From Bin5 sp965261695 (GTDB lineage: Bacteria; Chloroflexota; Anaerolineae; Caldilineales; Caldilineaceae): a stretch of DNA of 64,000 nt. Each line of letters begins with the position of its first letter. The stretch's first letter is position 1. The stretch covers positions 3,348,001-3,412,000 of the forward strand of contig OZ253474.1 of the NCBI GenBank assembly GCA_965261695.1, written 5' to 3'. Positions 8,665 through 17,588 of the stretch are shown here, one piece after another. The translations under genes and the position numbers were made by a program. The notes under the pieces were generated by a model, which did no database searches, was not told the DNA's origin, and worked only from the letters and a program-made list of their open reading frames with translations.

Positions 8665-9761
8665 ATGAAAATCAAACGCATTTCCACCTATCAGGTCGAC
8701 CTGCCTCTGCACGAAGGGCGTTATGCCTGGTCCGGAGGCAAGTCGGTGTCGGTTTTCGACAGCACGGTTGTCCGGGTCGAGACGGACGACGGCACTGTCG
8801 GCCACGGCGAAGTCTGCCCGCTCGGCCCCTTTTATCTACCGGCTTACGCGGCGGGCGTGCGCTCCGGCTTGGCCGAGTTGGCGCCGCACCTCATCGGGCT
8901 GGACCCGCGCCAGCTGGCAATTCTGAACGAGCAGATGGATCGGTCGCTCAAGGGCCATGCTTACGTCAAGTCCGGCATCGACATCGCCTGCTGGGATATT
9001 CTGGGCCAGGCAGCCGGGCAGCCTGTCTGCGTGCTGTTGGGTGGGCGCTACGGTGACGATTTTGTCCTCTACCGGGCCATCTCGCAACGCTCGCCGGCGG
9101 AGATGGCGGACTCGGTGGCCGCGTACCGGGCGGAGGGATACCGGCGCTTCCAGCTGAAAGTGGGCGCCGATGCGGATACGGACATCGAACGGATCCGGGC
9201 CGCGGCCGCGGTGCTGCGCCGCGGCGATGTGCTGGTGGCCGATGCCAACACCGGCTGGTTGGCGCACGAGGCCGCGCGTGTGGTGTGGAGGATGTGGATG
9301 TCTACATCGAGCAGCCCTGTCTCAGCTACGAGTCGTGCCTTTCGATTCGGCGCCGCACGTCGCATCCCTTTGTGCTGGATGAGACGATCGACGGCATCGA
9401 CGCGCTGCTGACCGCGCGCAGGGATGACGCCATGGATGTGGTGAACATCAAGATCAGCAAGTTCGGGGGGCTGACCAAAGCCAGGCAGGCGCGCGATCTG
9501 TGCGTCTCTCTGGGCATCGCTATGACGATCGAAGACAGTTGGGGCGGGGACATCACCACTGCCGCCATCGCGCATCTGGCCCACAGTACGCCGCCGGAAT
9601 ACCTGTTTACGGCCACCGATTTCAACAGCTACGTGACCGTCAGCACGGCGGAGGGCGCGCCGCAACGCCGCAACGGCCGCATGGCAGCGTCGACCGCGGC
9701 TGGGCTGGGCATCACGCCCCGCTGGGAGGCGTTGGGCGACCCGGTGCTGGTGATCGAATGA
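8665..9761 (+). pseudogene. Mandelate racemase/muconate lactonizing enzyme family gene, frameshifted
   Basis: An enolase-superfamily (MR/MLE) enzyme of about 365 residues in two frames. The first part (8665 to about 9285) ends its homology at ADANTGWLAHEAARVV. The second (from about 9285, one frame over) resumes with EDVDVYIEQPC and runs to 9761. A single lost base near the GTGTGGTGTGG stretch explains it. Catalytic elements are present across the join: QLKVG, the metal Asp in ADAN, the second ligand in IEQP, LDET, and EDSWGGDITTAAIAHLA. The last motif plus DFNSYVTVST recalls cis-3-hydroxyproline dehydratase and hydroxyproline-betaine epimerase subgroups. AAGGAGAG precedes the ATG. It is either a recent pseudogene or a sequence error. 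Confidence 0.8.
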
Positions 9762-10617
9762 GCGTTCTATGCGCCCGGATGGAGTGGGAGCGCATCCAAC
9801 AACAAACATACCCGTTTTGATTTGTACAATCTCCATATCAGCGTGTACACTGCGCCCTCAGCGCCTGCGTTGAACCTCCCCCTTCATTGGCAGTGCAGGT
9901 GACGGCGCGCCTCTGGCGAGCAGAAACGCGTCCAAGAGGACGCGCGTCGACACCAGCCACTTACCACAATCCGAACCCGCCGGACGCCCCCCGCCAATTC
10001 TCGGTCGTGCGTTCGGACTATCGGACAGCCGCGTATGGCAGGTATGTTGAGCGTCAGATTGCGTTGCTGCGCCACGCCATTGCGATTGATGACGGGCTGT
10101 TCTCAGAGATCGCCAAGATGACGTTGGGCTGGTGGAAGCGGATCAACCCTGGCCATCTCGTTGCCAGTATCGGCGCGGTCGCGGGTTATGGAGAGGATCA
10201 TCTTTCGCGCCTGATCGCGCTGCTGGGGATGGGCTTTCGCTACGATGAACGACGTCTTGCAGGTTGTCCTGCTTTATTTGCTCTGGTTCGCCTCCTGCGC
10301 GTTGATCTACCCGCATTTCATATTCCTGCCAAACGCCATCAAATCTGTGGACGCTGCCAGCCGTTCATCGCTATTCGATATTTTTGCTTATGATCCCCGC
10401 CGCAGTTTTCATTTTTTGGACTGAAACCAGTTACCGAAGGGCAGCGAGGATCGGCTTGGGTCGGCTGCTGCGATCGTTTGCCTGGGTGACAGGCGGACAT
10501 TTTGGACTGGCCGCGATTGGTTACCTTATCCCCCGAATGCAGTAGCAGCGGCCAACACGTTTTCGACCGCCCTTTTACAGGTCACCGGCGGCGAAACAGG
10601 ACCAAGGAAACTGAGCA
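9762..10617 (+). other. 856 bp without a convincing gene, possible decayed membrane-protein gene
   Basis: Three short overlapping frames cover this gap: 9887-10393, 10245-10424 (59 residues, starts MNDVLQVVLLYLLWF) and 10390-10545 (51 residues, MIPAAVFIFW). The last two are hydrophobic and adjoin in different frames, as expected for a frameshifted remnant of a membrane protein, but I recognise no family. AAGGAAA before 10618 belongs to the next gene. Confidence 0.35.
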
Positions 10618-11802
10618 ATGCGTATCTCGTCAATCGAAACTTTTCTGCTTGAAGCGGCGATCGAGCCGGGGTTTGGCTGGTCCCAGGGCTGGAAGGACAG
10701 GCGCGATGTGGGGCTGGTGAAGCTGACTAGCGACGACGGCGTTGTCGGCTGGGGGGAGGGGCTGAGCGGCCCGTCCGCGCGACTGGTCCACGAGGGGTTT
10801 GCGCCCCTGTTGCTGGGCGCGGACCCAATGCAGCGCAACGGGCTGTGGCAGAGGATGTTCCAGACGCTCTACAATGGCAACGACGCCATCGGGATCGGCG
10901 GCAGCGCCATCAGCGCGGTCGACATCGCTCTGTGGGACATCGCTGGAAAAGCAAGCGGGCTGCCGGTCTCGGCGCTCCTCGGCGGACGCGTGCGGGAGCG
11001 CATCGCCGTCTACGCGACCGGCCTCTACTATTCGGAAGAGGGCGTCGCGGCAGCCTCCAACCGCGGGCCGTATCCGCAACGGCTGCTGGACGAGGCCCGC
11101 ATGTACGTGGAGTTGGGCTTTGCGGGCATGAAGACGAAGGTCGGCGGACTTACCCTGGCAGAGGACGTGCGCCGTGTGGCCGCCATCCGCGAGGCGATTG
11201 GTCCGGATGTCTTCCTGATGGTGGACGCCAATCAGGCCTACAACGCCACGACCGCGATGCGTATCGGGCGTGAGCTGGTTGCACTCGACATCTTCTGGTT
11301 CGAGGAGCCGGTCAACGCCAGAGATGTGGAGGGCTATTTGCAGGTGAAGCGCGCGCTGCCGATGGCGATTGCCGGGGGTGAGAACCTGCGTACCCGGTAT
11401 GAGTTCAAGGATTATATCGGCCGGCGGGCGGTGGATATTGTGCAACCGGATGTGATGAACGTGGGCGGCATCACCGAAATGCACCGGGTGGCCTCTATGG
11501 CCAACGCCTTCGGCATTCTGTGCAATCCGCACGTGTGGGGGTCGCCGGTGATGATTGCGGCCAGCCTGCATGTGGCCGCGGCCGTGCCGGAATGTCCGCC
11601 GGCGCGTGTGCCGCGCCCCTACCAGCAGGAGCCGGTGATGGAGTTCGACCGCACGCCCAGCCCGATCCGCGAGGGCATCGCCGAGCCGTTCGAGCAGACA
11701 GGCGGCTTTCTCGATGTGCCCACCGGGCCGGGCCTGGGCGTGGAGATCGACGAGGCGGCTGTGCGTCAGTTGAGTGTGGATATGCAACAGACGGGCAGAT
11801 AA
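10618..11802 (+). CDS. Mandelate racemase/muconate lactonizing enzyme family protein
   Basis: An intact 394-residue enolase-superfamily dehydratase, racemase or cycloisomerase. N-terminal capping domain about 1-125. The barrel has the K-x-K base motif MKTKVGG (about 172), Mg ligands in MVDANQA (about 204), WFEEPV (about 230) and IAGGEN (about 255), then VQPDVMNVGGITE and the His of NPHVWGS (about 303). K-x-K plus this late His is the arrangement of mandelate racemase and D-galactarolactone cycloisomerase/sugar-acid dehydratase groups. It is followed by a sugar isomerase-like gene and an MFS transporter, so breakdown of a sugar acid is plausible; the substrate cannot be read from sequence. Confidence 0.88.
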   Translation: MRISSIETFLLEAAIEPGFGWSQGWKDRRDVGLVKLTSDDGVVGWGEGLSGPSARLVHEGFAPLLLGADPMQRNGLWQRMFQTLYNGNDAIGIGGSAISAVDIALWDIAGKASGLPVSALLGGRVRERIAVYATGLYYSEEGVAAASNRGPYPQRLLDEARMYVELGFAGMKTKVGGLTLAEDVRRVAAIREAIGPDVFLMVDANQAYNATTAMRIGRELVALDIFWFEEPVNARDVEGYLQVKRALPMAIAGGENLRTRYEFKDYIGRRAVDIVQPDVMNVGGITEMHRVASMANAFGILCNPHVWGSPVMIAASLHVAAAVPECPPARVPRPYQQEPVMEFDRTPSPIREGIAEPFEQTGGFLDVPTGPGLGVEIDEAAVRQLSVDMQQTGR

Positions 11803-11883
11803 CCGCGGCGACGGGCAGATGACCGCGACGGCCGGCAGCCACCAACAGTTGAAGTTTTCCACTCTTGAAAGGAATCGGTTTCA

Positions 11884-12666
11884 ATGCCTTCGATTGCCCT
11901 GCAACTTTTTTCGGTGCGCCATGAGTTTGCGGCGGATATGCCCGGCACGCTGGCCGCAGTGGCGCAGATGGGCTACAGCGGGGTCGAGTTCGCAGGCCCG
12001 CCCCAACATACCGCCGTCGCGCTGAGGGACCAACTGGACGCGCTCGGTCTGGCCTGCTGCGGTTGGCACGTGCCCTTCGACCTGGTGCAGGATGACGCGC
12101 TGGACGCGACGATCGCCTTCCAGCACGCGGTGGGCAATGACAAGCTGATCATCCCGGGCATCCCTGAGGAACTGCGCCAGAGCCGCGACGGCTGGCTGAA
12201 GTTGGCCGATTTTACCAATCGCCTCGCCGCGCGCCTGGCCCCGGAAGGGATGCGGACCGGCTATCACAACCATTTTCACGAATTCATGCCGCTGGAGGGC
12301 GAGACCCCCTGGGACACCTACTTCGGCAACACCGACGCGGCGGTCATCATGCAGTTCGATACCGGCAACGCGATCTTCGGCGGCGCGGAGCCGGTGGGCG
12401 TCATCCGCAGCTACCCCGGACGGGCGCTGACGGTGCATCTGAAGCCGTTTACGAAGCGTTTGCACGATGGGGCGGGGCACGACTATCCTCACCCGTCCTT
12501 TGATCCGGTCATCGGCGAGGACGACACCGACTGGGCCGCTTTCTTTGACGCCTGCGAAACTGTCGGCGGCACGGAATGGTATATCGTCGAGTACGAGAGC
12601 GACGCCTATGCCCCATTGGATGCGGTTGACCGCTGCCTGCGTGCGCTGCGGGGCATGGGGAAATAG
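11884..12666 (+). CDS. Sugar phosphate isomerase/epimerase (xylose-isomerase-like TIM barrel)
   Basis: A 260-residue AP-endonuclease-2/xylose-isomerase-like TIM barrel. Supporting motifs are the start MPSIALQLFSVRHEF, MGYSGVEFAG, GYHNHFHEF (about 126-134, typical of the family and usually contributing metal or substrate contacts), MQFDTGN (about 158), TVHLKPF (about 186), and EWYIVEYES (about 235) with the C-terminal Glu. AAAGGAA precedes the ATG. It lies 81 nt after an enolase-superfamily gene and 70 nt before an MFS gene, probably in one transcription unit. Such genes usually act on free sugars, inositols or sugar acids; the exact reaction is unknown. Confidence 0.85.
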   Translation: MPSIALQLFSVRHEFAADMPGTLAAVAQMGYSGVEFAGPPQHTAVALRDQLDALGLACCGWHVPFDLVQDDALDATIAFQHAVGNDKLIIPGIPEELRQSRDGWLKLADFTNRLAARLAPEGMRTGYHNHFHEFMPLEGETPWDTYFGNTDAAVIMQFDTGNAIFGGAEPVGVIRSYPGRALTVHLKPFTKRLHDGAGHDYPHPSFDPVIGEDDTDWAAFFDACETVGGTEWYIVEYESDAYAPLDAVDRCLRALRGMGK

Positions 12667-12736
12667 AGGAGCGCGACATGTGGATGGCATATAGCAGACG
12701 CCCCCGGTTGACAACCAGCCACCGGCCATCAACCGC

Positions 12737-14005
12737 ATGACTGCCAGACCCATTGCGCAGCCCGCCATAAGTTATGGCGCCCTCCTCAAGAAAAATCGCA
12801 ACTACCGCTATCTCTGGTTCGGACAGATCGTCAGTCTGCTCGGCGACTGGTTCAACCTGGTGGCGTCGGCTTCGCTGGTTGGGCTGCTGACGCAGTCGGG
12901 GCTGGCGGTCGGCGCCATCTTCGTGGTGCGCATGCTGGCACCGTTTGTGGTTAACCCCGTCGCCGGCGTTGTGGCCGATCGCTACAAACGCAAGCATATC
13001 CTTATCGCTGCCGACCTGTTGCGGGCGGCAACGGTCCTCTGCTTCCTGTTCGTGCGCGATGCCGGCGATGTTTGGCTGATATATGCGCTTATCGCAGTAC
13101 AGATGGCGTTGAGCGGTTTTTTCGACCCGGCGCATACCTCCATACTGCCCGAAGTCGCCGGCCCAGGTGAGCTGGGCACGGCGAACGCAATCAGTTCTTC
13201 GACCTGGTCGGTGATGCTGGCCCTGGGTGCGGCGCTGGGCGGGCTATTTTCGGGCACGTTTGGCATATACCCCGCGTTTGTACTCGACGCCTTCACATTC
13301 CTGCTCTCGGCTGCGCTGCTTTCCCAAATTCGTATACCGGCGAAGCCGGAATCCGACGCGGCGGAAAGGACGGTGGGTGCGGCTTTGGGCGAGTATATTT
13401 ACGGTCTGCGTTTTCTGGGCGCACATCGGGACATTCTGGTCGTCGCCTTGCAAAAGGCGATGCTTGCACTCTTCCTGGCTACCGCATTTCAAGTCATCCA
13501 AGTGGCAATCGCCCAACAGTTCTTTATTATCGGTGAAGGCGGCGGCATCAGCATGGGGATGATGTTTGCTTTTACCGGTGTCGGCTCCGGCATCGGACCG
13601 ATACTGGCCCGCCGGTTCACCCGCGACGATCCCAGGTCCCTGAAAACGGCGATAGCGGTAGGCTATGTGGTCGCGATTGCCGGCGTTGCGGTGACGGCGC
13701 CTCTGATCAGTCTGCCGATGGTGCTGCTGGGCTCGATGGTGCGCTCGCTCGGCAGCGGGGTGGTCTGGGTCTTCTCGACGCAACTGTTGTTGCAAGTGGT
13801 GCCTAATCGGGTGCGGGGGCGGGTCTTTGCCAGCGACTATATGTTCTTCTACCTCGGCAGCGCGCTGTCCTCGAGCGTGATCGGCGCTGCGCTGGATACA
13901 AGCCTGGGGATATCGACGATCATCTGGGGGATGGCGGGGCTGAGCGTCGTGCCGATGGTGTTGTGGACGGTGTGGGTTGTGCGGGGGAGGAGGGAGGTGG
14001 GGTGA
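12737..14005 (+). CDS. MFS transporter (EntS/MFS_3-like exporter)
   Basis: A 422-residue major facilitator protein with about twelve hydrophobic segments. The N-terminus NYRYLWFGQIVSLLGDWFN is characteristic of the MFS_3/EntS group, usually annotated as exporters. The loop between helices 2 and 3 reads VVADRYKRKH, the conserved A-motif region. No ribosome site is obvious upstream of the ATG, so an alternative start slightly downstream is possible. It is the last gene of the run beginning at 10618. Substrate unknown; export of a product or drug is as likely as uptake of a sugar acid. Confidence 0.85.
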   Translation: MTARPIAQPAISYGALLKKNRNYRYLWFGQIVSLLGDWFNLVASASLVGLLTQSGLAVGAIFVVRMLAPFVVNPVAGVVADRYKRKHILIAADLLRAATVLCFLFVRDAGDVWLIYALIAVQMALSGFFDPAHTSILPEVAGPGELGTANAISSSTWSVMLALGAALGGLFSGTFGIYPAFVLDAFTFLLSAALLSQIRIPAKPESDAAERTVGAALGEYIYGLRFLGAHRDILVVALQKAMLALFLATAFQVIQVAIAQQFFIIGEGGGISMGMMFAFTGVGSGIGPILARRFTRDDPRSLKTAIAVGYVVAIAGVAVTAPLISLPMVLLGSMVRSLGSGVVWVFSTQLLLQVVPNRVRGRVFASDYMFFYLGSALSSSVIGAALDTSLGISTIIWGMAGLSVVPMVLWTVWVVRGRREVG

Positions 14006-14233
14006 GGGGTGGATGCAGGAACGTAGCGTTGAAACGAATTCCAAGTCTTCAATATTGCCATAATGCTGTGCTAAACTTGAGGCTGAAGTCGATCAGAGCT
14101 TCTCAACAAAGATAGACTTCTCACTGGGGTTTACTGGCGTCGCCCACGATTGTTCACCGTTGTCGCGAAAGATTGAGGCAATAGTGATCGGCTTCTCCGG
14201 CGATGATTTGATGACGATTGAGGAGGTGACGGG

Positions 14234-15106
14234 ATGAGATTCAATCTTCCAGCGATTCGACACGACTATGCAAGTTTTTTTGCACTGGCGCGACTTTACG
14301 CCCAAACAGAAAGTTGTATACTTGATGACATTGAGATTGATATGAGTGCAACCAATTGGCTAGATGCTGACATGTGCGCTATTTTTGGCGCTATTCTCTA
14401 CCGCTTGGGGGCAAATCTGAATACGGTCAATCTGGTCAGTATCCCTCACGATGTTGAAAGAATTCTATCAAAAAATGGCTTCCTTAGTCACTATGGGCGC
14501 AAGAGTATTCCAGATTCTTGGGGAACGACGATTTCCTATCAGCGGTTAAATGTAACCGACGGCCATTACTTCGCCCGCTACATTGAGAGTGAGTTTATTT
14601 ATCGTTCTGAGATGCCGGAGATGTCGCACGGGCTGCTGAAGAGATTTCGTGAAAGCATTTTTGAAGTATTCAGCAATGCGGTGTTGCACTCAGGCACAAG
14701 TCTAGGGATTTTCAGTTGCGGACAATTCTTTCCAAGACGGCATAGACTAAATTTTGCACTGGCAGACTTGGGTGTTGGCATTCGCCAAAATGTGAGTGAA
14801 TACATCAACCTTGACATTTCAGCGGAAGAGGCAATTGTTTGGGCTACCGAAGGCAACAATACAACCAAGCGTGGCGGTGTGCCAGGCGGGCTAGGCTTAA
14901 AGCTACTTCAAGAGTTCATCGACCTCAATGGCGGCTGCCTTCAGATCGTTTCCGATACCGCTTATTGGAGACGTGCAAATAAAGCCTATACTGTCACTCC
15001 CTTAGGGTATTCGTTTCCAGGTACAGTGGTAAACATTGAGATAAACACAGCTGACAAGCAATCTTACATCCTGACATCGGAATGGGACGCCAACGACATT
15101 TTCTGA
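14234..15106 (+). CDS. GHKL-type ATP-binding protein with an N-terminal STAS-like region
   Basis: A 290-residue protein. Residues about 130-275 form a histidine-kinase-like GHKL ATPase domain: N-box FEVFSNAVLHSG (143-154, ExxxNA), G1 box DLGVGI (178-183) and G2 box GGVPGGLGLKLL (214-225). Residues about 15-85 (ILDDIEIDMSATNWLDADMC and following) resemble a STAS-like module. There is no phosphoacceptor His domain and no membrane segment, so it looks like an anti-sigma-kinase-type or free ATPase rather than a sensor kinase. GAGGAGGT precedes the ATG. It is the first gene of a tight operon with DUF4325 and PIN genes. The region is visibly AT-richer than its neighbours, which suggests horizontal gain. 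Confidence 0.8.
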   Translation: MRFNLPAIRHDYASFFALARLYAQTESCILDDIEIDMSATNWLDADMCAIFGAILYRLGANLNTVNLVSIPHDVERILSKNGFLSHYGRKSIPDSWGTTISYQRLNVTDGHYFARYIESEFIYRSEMPEMSHGLLKRFRESIFEVFSNAVLHSGTSLGIFSCGQFFPRRHRLNFALADLGVGIRQNVSEYINLDISAEEAIVWATEGNNTTKRGGVPGGLGLKLLQEFIDLNGGCLQIVSDTAYWRRANKAYTVTPLGYSFPGTVVNIEINTADKQSYILTSEWDANDIF

Positions 15107-15116
15107 GGACAAAACA

Positions 15117-15482
15117 ATGCGAAAAGATACAACAATATCTGTATATGAGGTAGTTGGAAGTCCCTTGTGTGTAGCGTCAGACGACGGGCAGAAGGTTTAT
15201 GATCGGCTTGCCGCGACTCTTAGAGAGGGGCGACGCGTCTCACTCTCGTTTCACAATGTCACGACAATGACCTCTGCCTTTCTAAATGCGGCGATTGGCC
15301 AGTTGTATGGGACCTTTAGCGAAGAGCAGATCCGTTCACTCTTGAAGGTTGAGGACTTGGAGCGAGAAGATGCAACCTTGCTAAAGCGCGTCGTAGAGAC
15401 GGCTAAACTGTATTTCAAGGATCCTCAAAGATTCGATCAAGTGGTTCGAGAGTCAAGGGAGGATGAGGACGATGACGCTTAA
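15117..15482 (+). CDS. DUF4325 STAS-like domain protein
   Basis: A 121-residue protein. The stretch SLSFHNVTTMTSAFLNAAI (43-60) followed by GQLYG is the hallmark of DUF4325, a STAS-like domain of unknown function often encoded next to GHKL ATPases. The acidic tail ends DEDDDA. The gene starts 10 nt after the ATPase gene and overlaps the start of the PIN gene. By analogy with SpoIIAB/SpoIIAA-type partner switching, the ATPase may bind or phosphorylate this protein; that is inference. The Thr/Ser residues in the TTMTS loop are candidate sites. Confidence 0.8.
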   Translation: MRKDTTISVYEVVGSPLCVASDDGQKVYDRLAATLREGRRVSLSFHNVTTMTSAFLNAAIGQLYGTFSEEQIRSLLKVEDLEREDATLLKRVVETAKLYFKDPQRFDQVVRESREDEDDDA

Positions 15483-16011
15483 GGCCGTGAAGGCGGTGGG
15501 ACAACACAATTTTTCCTCAAAAGACAAGCTGTTTCTGGATGCCAACATCTGGATGTTCTTTTTTGGCCCCCAGAATCCTAGGGATCCTTGGGTAGGTGTT
15601 TACTCGCAGGCATTTTCCCGCATTCTAACGGCAAAAAGCCCCATTTACATCGATGTTCTTATAGTTTCCGAATTCATTAACACCTATGCCCGACAGAAAT
15701 GGCAGCATGTAGCGCCAGAGGTCCAGGAATTCAAGAAATTTCGAAGGAGTTCAGATTTTCAACCGATTGCACAAGATATCGCCTCTGATGTTAAACGTAT
15801 CTTGCAGTATGGTTCACAGATAGAAAGCGGCTTTGCGATGTTGGAAATGGATGATTTGCTTGACGATTTTTCCACCGGTGCCTTCGACTTCAATGACCAA
15901 GTCATTACGGAGTTGTGCAGGAGAGAAGGGCTGACCCTGATTACGCATGATGGTGATTTCAAGAATTCAGGAATACCCATTCTGACCGCGAACAGGAAGT
16001 TAAATGCGTAG
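15472..16011 (+). CDS. PIN-domain ribonuclease
   Basis: A 179-residue PIN-domain protein. The acidic residues expected for Mg-dependent RNA cleavage are all visible: Asp23 in FLDANIW, Glu67 in VSEF, Asp142 in FNDQ, and Asp160/Asp162 in THDGDF. An in-frame ATG at 15463 directly abuts the AAGGGAGG ribosome site (ends 15462), whereas the ATG at 15472 is nine bases from it, so 15472 is the likely start. That start overlaps the DUF4325 stop codon, implying coupled translation. No VapB-like antitoxin is adjacent; the GHKL/STAS pair takes that position, which is unusual. Confidence 0.85.
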   Translation: MTLKAVKAVGQHNFSSKDKLFLDANIWMFFFGPQNPRDPWVGVYSQAFSRILTAKSPIYIDVLIVSEFINTYARQKWQHVAPEVQEFKKFRRSSDFQPIAQDIASDVKRILQYGSQIESGFAMLEMDDLLDDFSTGAFDFNDQVITELCRREGLTLITHDGDFKNSGIPILTANRKLNA

Positions 16012-16312
16012 TGGATGGGCACGCCAACCTTAATTGCCCAATTCCACGCCTACAGTTTTCGACCGAGCTAACTCCCCGTTTCCGCCCGGAGAAGAGAAAT
16101 CTCAGAACTACCCCCGGCACGTTTCAGCAACTGCTTGACGGATTTGTGGCGTACAAGGAAGTGCTATAGATTGGTCCCGCAAGCTAAAGAACGCGCTGAG
16201 ATGCATAATGGAGCAGCATACCAAGGCCATGGTGGCACAAGGCCATGGCCAAGAGCCTGCTAAGACACACAGTAGTCAGTTATTCTCAGTGTACTTGTTT
16301 GAAAAGTGAGCA
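16012..16312 (+). other. 301-bp intergenic region between the PIN and AlbA_2 genes
   Basis: No gene seen. Two copies of AAGGCCATGG lie about 18 bp apart near 16223-16250. No clear terminator or sigma-70 promoter stands out. Confidence 0.4.
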
Positions 16313-17533
16313 ATGTTTGACAGTCCGTCCGAACTCATCGAGAAAATCCATCTAGGCGAGGACTCGACCATTGAGTTCAAGAGAGAGTTGCCGCGCAGAG
16401 ACAGCCTCGCCGACGAGATAGCCGCTTTCGCTAATGCCAGGGGCGGCGTGATTCTTATCGGAGTAGGCTATGATGGCGAAATCGTTGGCCTTGATAAGAG
16501 GAACCTGAATCAGGCCGAAAAGACAGTGATCGAAATCTGCCGGGACAGCATCGAACCCCGGGTCCCCATTTTTACAGAAAAGCTGCGGCTTGACGAAAAA
16601 TTCCTGTTGAAGATTGATGTTCCCCATGGCCTGTTCATTCATAAGACCTCTGGCGGTTACTTCATACGCCAAGGCAGCAGCAGGAGAGAGATGCCCAAAG
16701 AATACCTGGCACGGCTGTTGCAGAGCCGTTCGCGAGTGGGCATTGTCTCTTTCGAGAAGCAGTCTGTATCGAACACCACCAGGGGCACCCTGCGAAACGA
16801 CCTTTGTCAACGTTTTTTCACTGTAGAGCCCGCCGAGCACGAGGTTGAGCAACTTCTACTGATGAGGGAATTGCTGGTCAGAGCAGGGAGCCAAGTACGC
16901 GCTTCGGTCGCCGGTATGTTGATGTGCCATAACAGGCCCGATGACTACCTCTACAACAGTTTCATCCAGGCTGTCTTCTATCGCGGCAAGAAAAAGGATG
17001 CGAACTATCAGATTGACGCCAAGGATTTTCGGGGACCACTGGACCGGCAGGTCATGGACGCCTACAGGTTCGTTGCAAGATACAATCAGGTGTCCGCACG
17101 CAAAGATATTGGCCGAATGGATCGCTCTCAATACAGCATGAGAGCGGTCTTTGAGGCTCTTGTCAATGCGGTCGTGCATAGGGATTACTCGAAAACAGTC
17201 TCGAAAATTCGACTGTTCATGTTTGCCGACAGGCTCGAACTGTGTTCACCGGGCGCTCTTGCGAATACGGCTACCGTGGAAAACCTGCGCTACAGGCAGG
17301 CAACGCGCAACGAACTGCTGGCCCGCCTGCTCTCGGAAGTTACGGTCGAGGACGATGTAGGCAGACAGGTTGTCCGACGGCACTTTCTGGAGCGGCGCGG
17401 CGAGGGTGTCGGCATCATTTTGGATGAAAGCGAGGCTCTGAGCGGTAAAGTCCCTGTGTATGAGATGATTGACGAAGAGTTGCACCTCACGATTGTTGCT
17501 GCCAAATCCTTGCAAGATGAGCAGAATCTCTAA
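16313..17533 (+). CDS. AlbA_2/Schlafen-type ATP-binding protein, putative transcriptional regulator
   Basis: A 406-residue protein of the AlbA_2 (Schlafen AAA-4) group. N-terminal domain (about 7-125): EDSTIEFKRELP, DEIAAFANARGGVILIGV and the FIRQGSSRREM motif. The C-terminal part contains MRAVFEALVNAVVHRDY (about 275-292), the N-box of the HATPase_c_4 domain found with AlbA_2. Such proteins are annotated as ATP-dependent DNA helicase RecG-related or as DNA-binding regulators, and some are linked to phage defence. It follows the GHKL-STAS-PIN operon after 300 bp, in the same AT-richer island. A functional link is possible but not shown. Confidence 0.85.
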   Translation: MFDSPSELIEKIHLGEDSTIEFKRELPRRDSLADEIAAFANARGGVILIGVGYDGEIVGLDKRNLNQAEKTVIEICRDSIEPRVPIFTEKLRLDEKFLLKIDVPHGLFIHKTSGGYFIRQGSSRREMPKEYLARLLQSRSRVGIVSFEKQSVSNTTRGTLRNDLCQRFFTVEPAEHEVEQLLLMRELLVRAGSQVRASVAGMLMCHNRPDDYLYNSFIQAVFYRGKKKDANYQIDAKDFRGPLDRQVMDAYRFVARYNQVSARKDIGRMDRSQYSMRAVFEALVNAVVHRDYSKTVSKIRLFMFADRLELCSPGALANTATVENLRYRQATRNELLARLLSEVTVEDDVGRQVVRRHFLERRGEGVGIILDESEALSGKVPVYEMIDEELHLTIVAAKSLQDEQNL

Positions 17534-17588
17534 CCTCGTTTCACCCTCAACCACCTTACAACATCTCAGCATCGAATAAGGAACCGGC

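Noticed and set aside
14093..14305. 70-codon minus-strand ORF before the GHKL ATPase gene
   Set aside because: Overlaps the ATPase start, no ribosome site or family recognised; could be a relic but cannot be supported.
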